The position numbers were made by a program, and so were the translations under genes. From NCBI GenBank assembly GCA_021785515.1, contig JAJYEX010000008.1, positions 99,098 through 163,097 of the forward strand: DNA of 64,000 nucleotides, given 5' to 3'. Positions 63,881-64,000 of this stretch are shown here, piece after piece. Under the pieces are notes generated by a model, which worked only from the letters and a program-made list of their open reading frames with translations, did no database searches and was not told the DNA's origin. The DNA comes from Pseudomonadota bacterium (GTDB lineage: Bacteria > Pseudomonadota > Gammaproteobacteria > Acidiferrobacterales > UBA6901). How positions within the stretch are numbered: the stretch's first letter is position 1; every line of letters begins with the position of its first letter.

Positions 63881-64000
63881 CTAGCTGACCTGTGCCCTGG
63901 CACCCCCGGTCTCGCCCTTGTTATCGCGCCAGCTCACCGTCACCGTATCCCCGGACTTCGCTCCTTTCACGAGCACCCCGAGCAGCGGGTCTTTCGAGAT
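63881..64000 (-). CDS. soxZ: Sulfur oxidation protein SoxZ, C-terminal part (cut by window edge)
   Basis: Only 39 residues of the C-terminus are present on the minus strand, running off the window edge: DPLLGVLVKGAKSGDTVTVSWRDNKGETGGARAQVS. The VKGAKxGDxxxVSWxDNKGE pattern is the SoxZ signature. SoxZ partners SoxY to carry sulfur intermediates. It lies 69 bp before the soxA start in the same operon direction. Confidence 0.85.
   Translation of the reverse strand: MSKDPLLGVLVKGAKSGDTVTVSWRDNKGETGGARAQVS

Overview
The window looks like part of the chromosome of a chemolithoautotrophic, sulfur-oxidising, probably acid-tolerant gammaproteobacterium. The backbone carries sox genes (soxZ end, soxA, soxB), an aa3-type cytochrome c oxidase with its haem O synthase, phosphoribulokinase (Calvin cycle), a plasma-membrane-type proton P-type ATPase and a Kch-like potassium channel. 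An Acidiferrobacter- or Acidithiobacillus-like organism would fit, but there is no rRNA or other marker here to fix the species.

Region 1 (1-14008) is a defence island. It holds a partial nuclease-fold protein, a small conserved-looking protein, a Z1-domain ATPase/endonuclease, a Type III-like restriction-modification pair (mod, res), a HigB toxin with a HigA antitoxin fused to an ImmA/IrrE protease, a Beta-family protein and a TIGR04141/DUF6119 protein. It ends at a 46-nt 3' fragment of a tRNA-Lys gene (13963-14008), which is what the right attachment site of an element integrated in tRNA-Lys would leave. The intact tRNA and integrase should lie to the left of the window.

Region 2 (14009-25400) is a graveyard of mobile and toxin DNA: a type I secretion ATPase tail, a LprI-like secreted protein, an IS66 element with a frameshifted tnpC, orphan Rhs C-terminal debris with possible immunity genes, a MazEF-like pair behind tandem palindromic operators, an ISL3-family element that seems to carry a passenger gene and has cut off a TolC-like gene, and a decayed IS3 element.

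Region 3 (25401-45480) is accessory metabolism and envelope functions: a LysR regulator divergent from a cupin/MFS exporter/aldo-keto reductase operon, an IS630 scrap, a membrane protein, a TRAP transporter operon (TatT-DctP-DctQ-DctM, with dctP interrupted at a C7 tract), an HPP-family protein, two orphan secreted proteins, a DUF2235 hydrolase, a patatin-like lipoprotein and a Kch-like channel. Several long intergenic stretches (0.6-1.1 kb) hold no convincing gene.

Region 4 (46206-64000) is energy metabolism: proton ATPase, ctaC-ctaD-ctaE-ctaB, a PA0069-type radical SAM protein convergent with phosphoribulokinase, HtpX, and the sox genes on the minus strand. Between htpX and soxB lies a low-GC insertion: a ThpR gene cut by a decayed IS1, then a lone HTH-GHKL ATPase-STAS-like protein behind an array of TTGACAA boxes, and a small gene behind a perfect 14-bp inverted repeat. 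Several frameshifts in the window are 1-2 base indels; true decay and sequence error cannot be told apart from the sequence alone.
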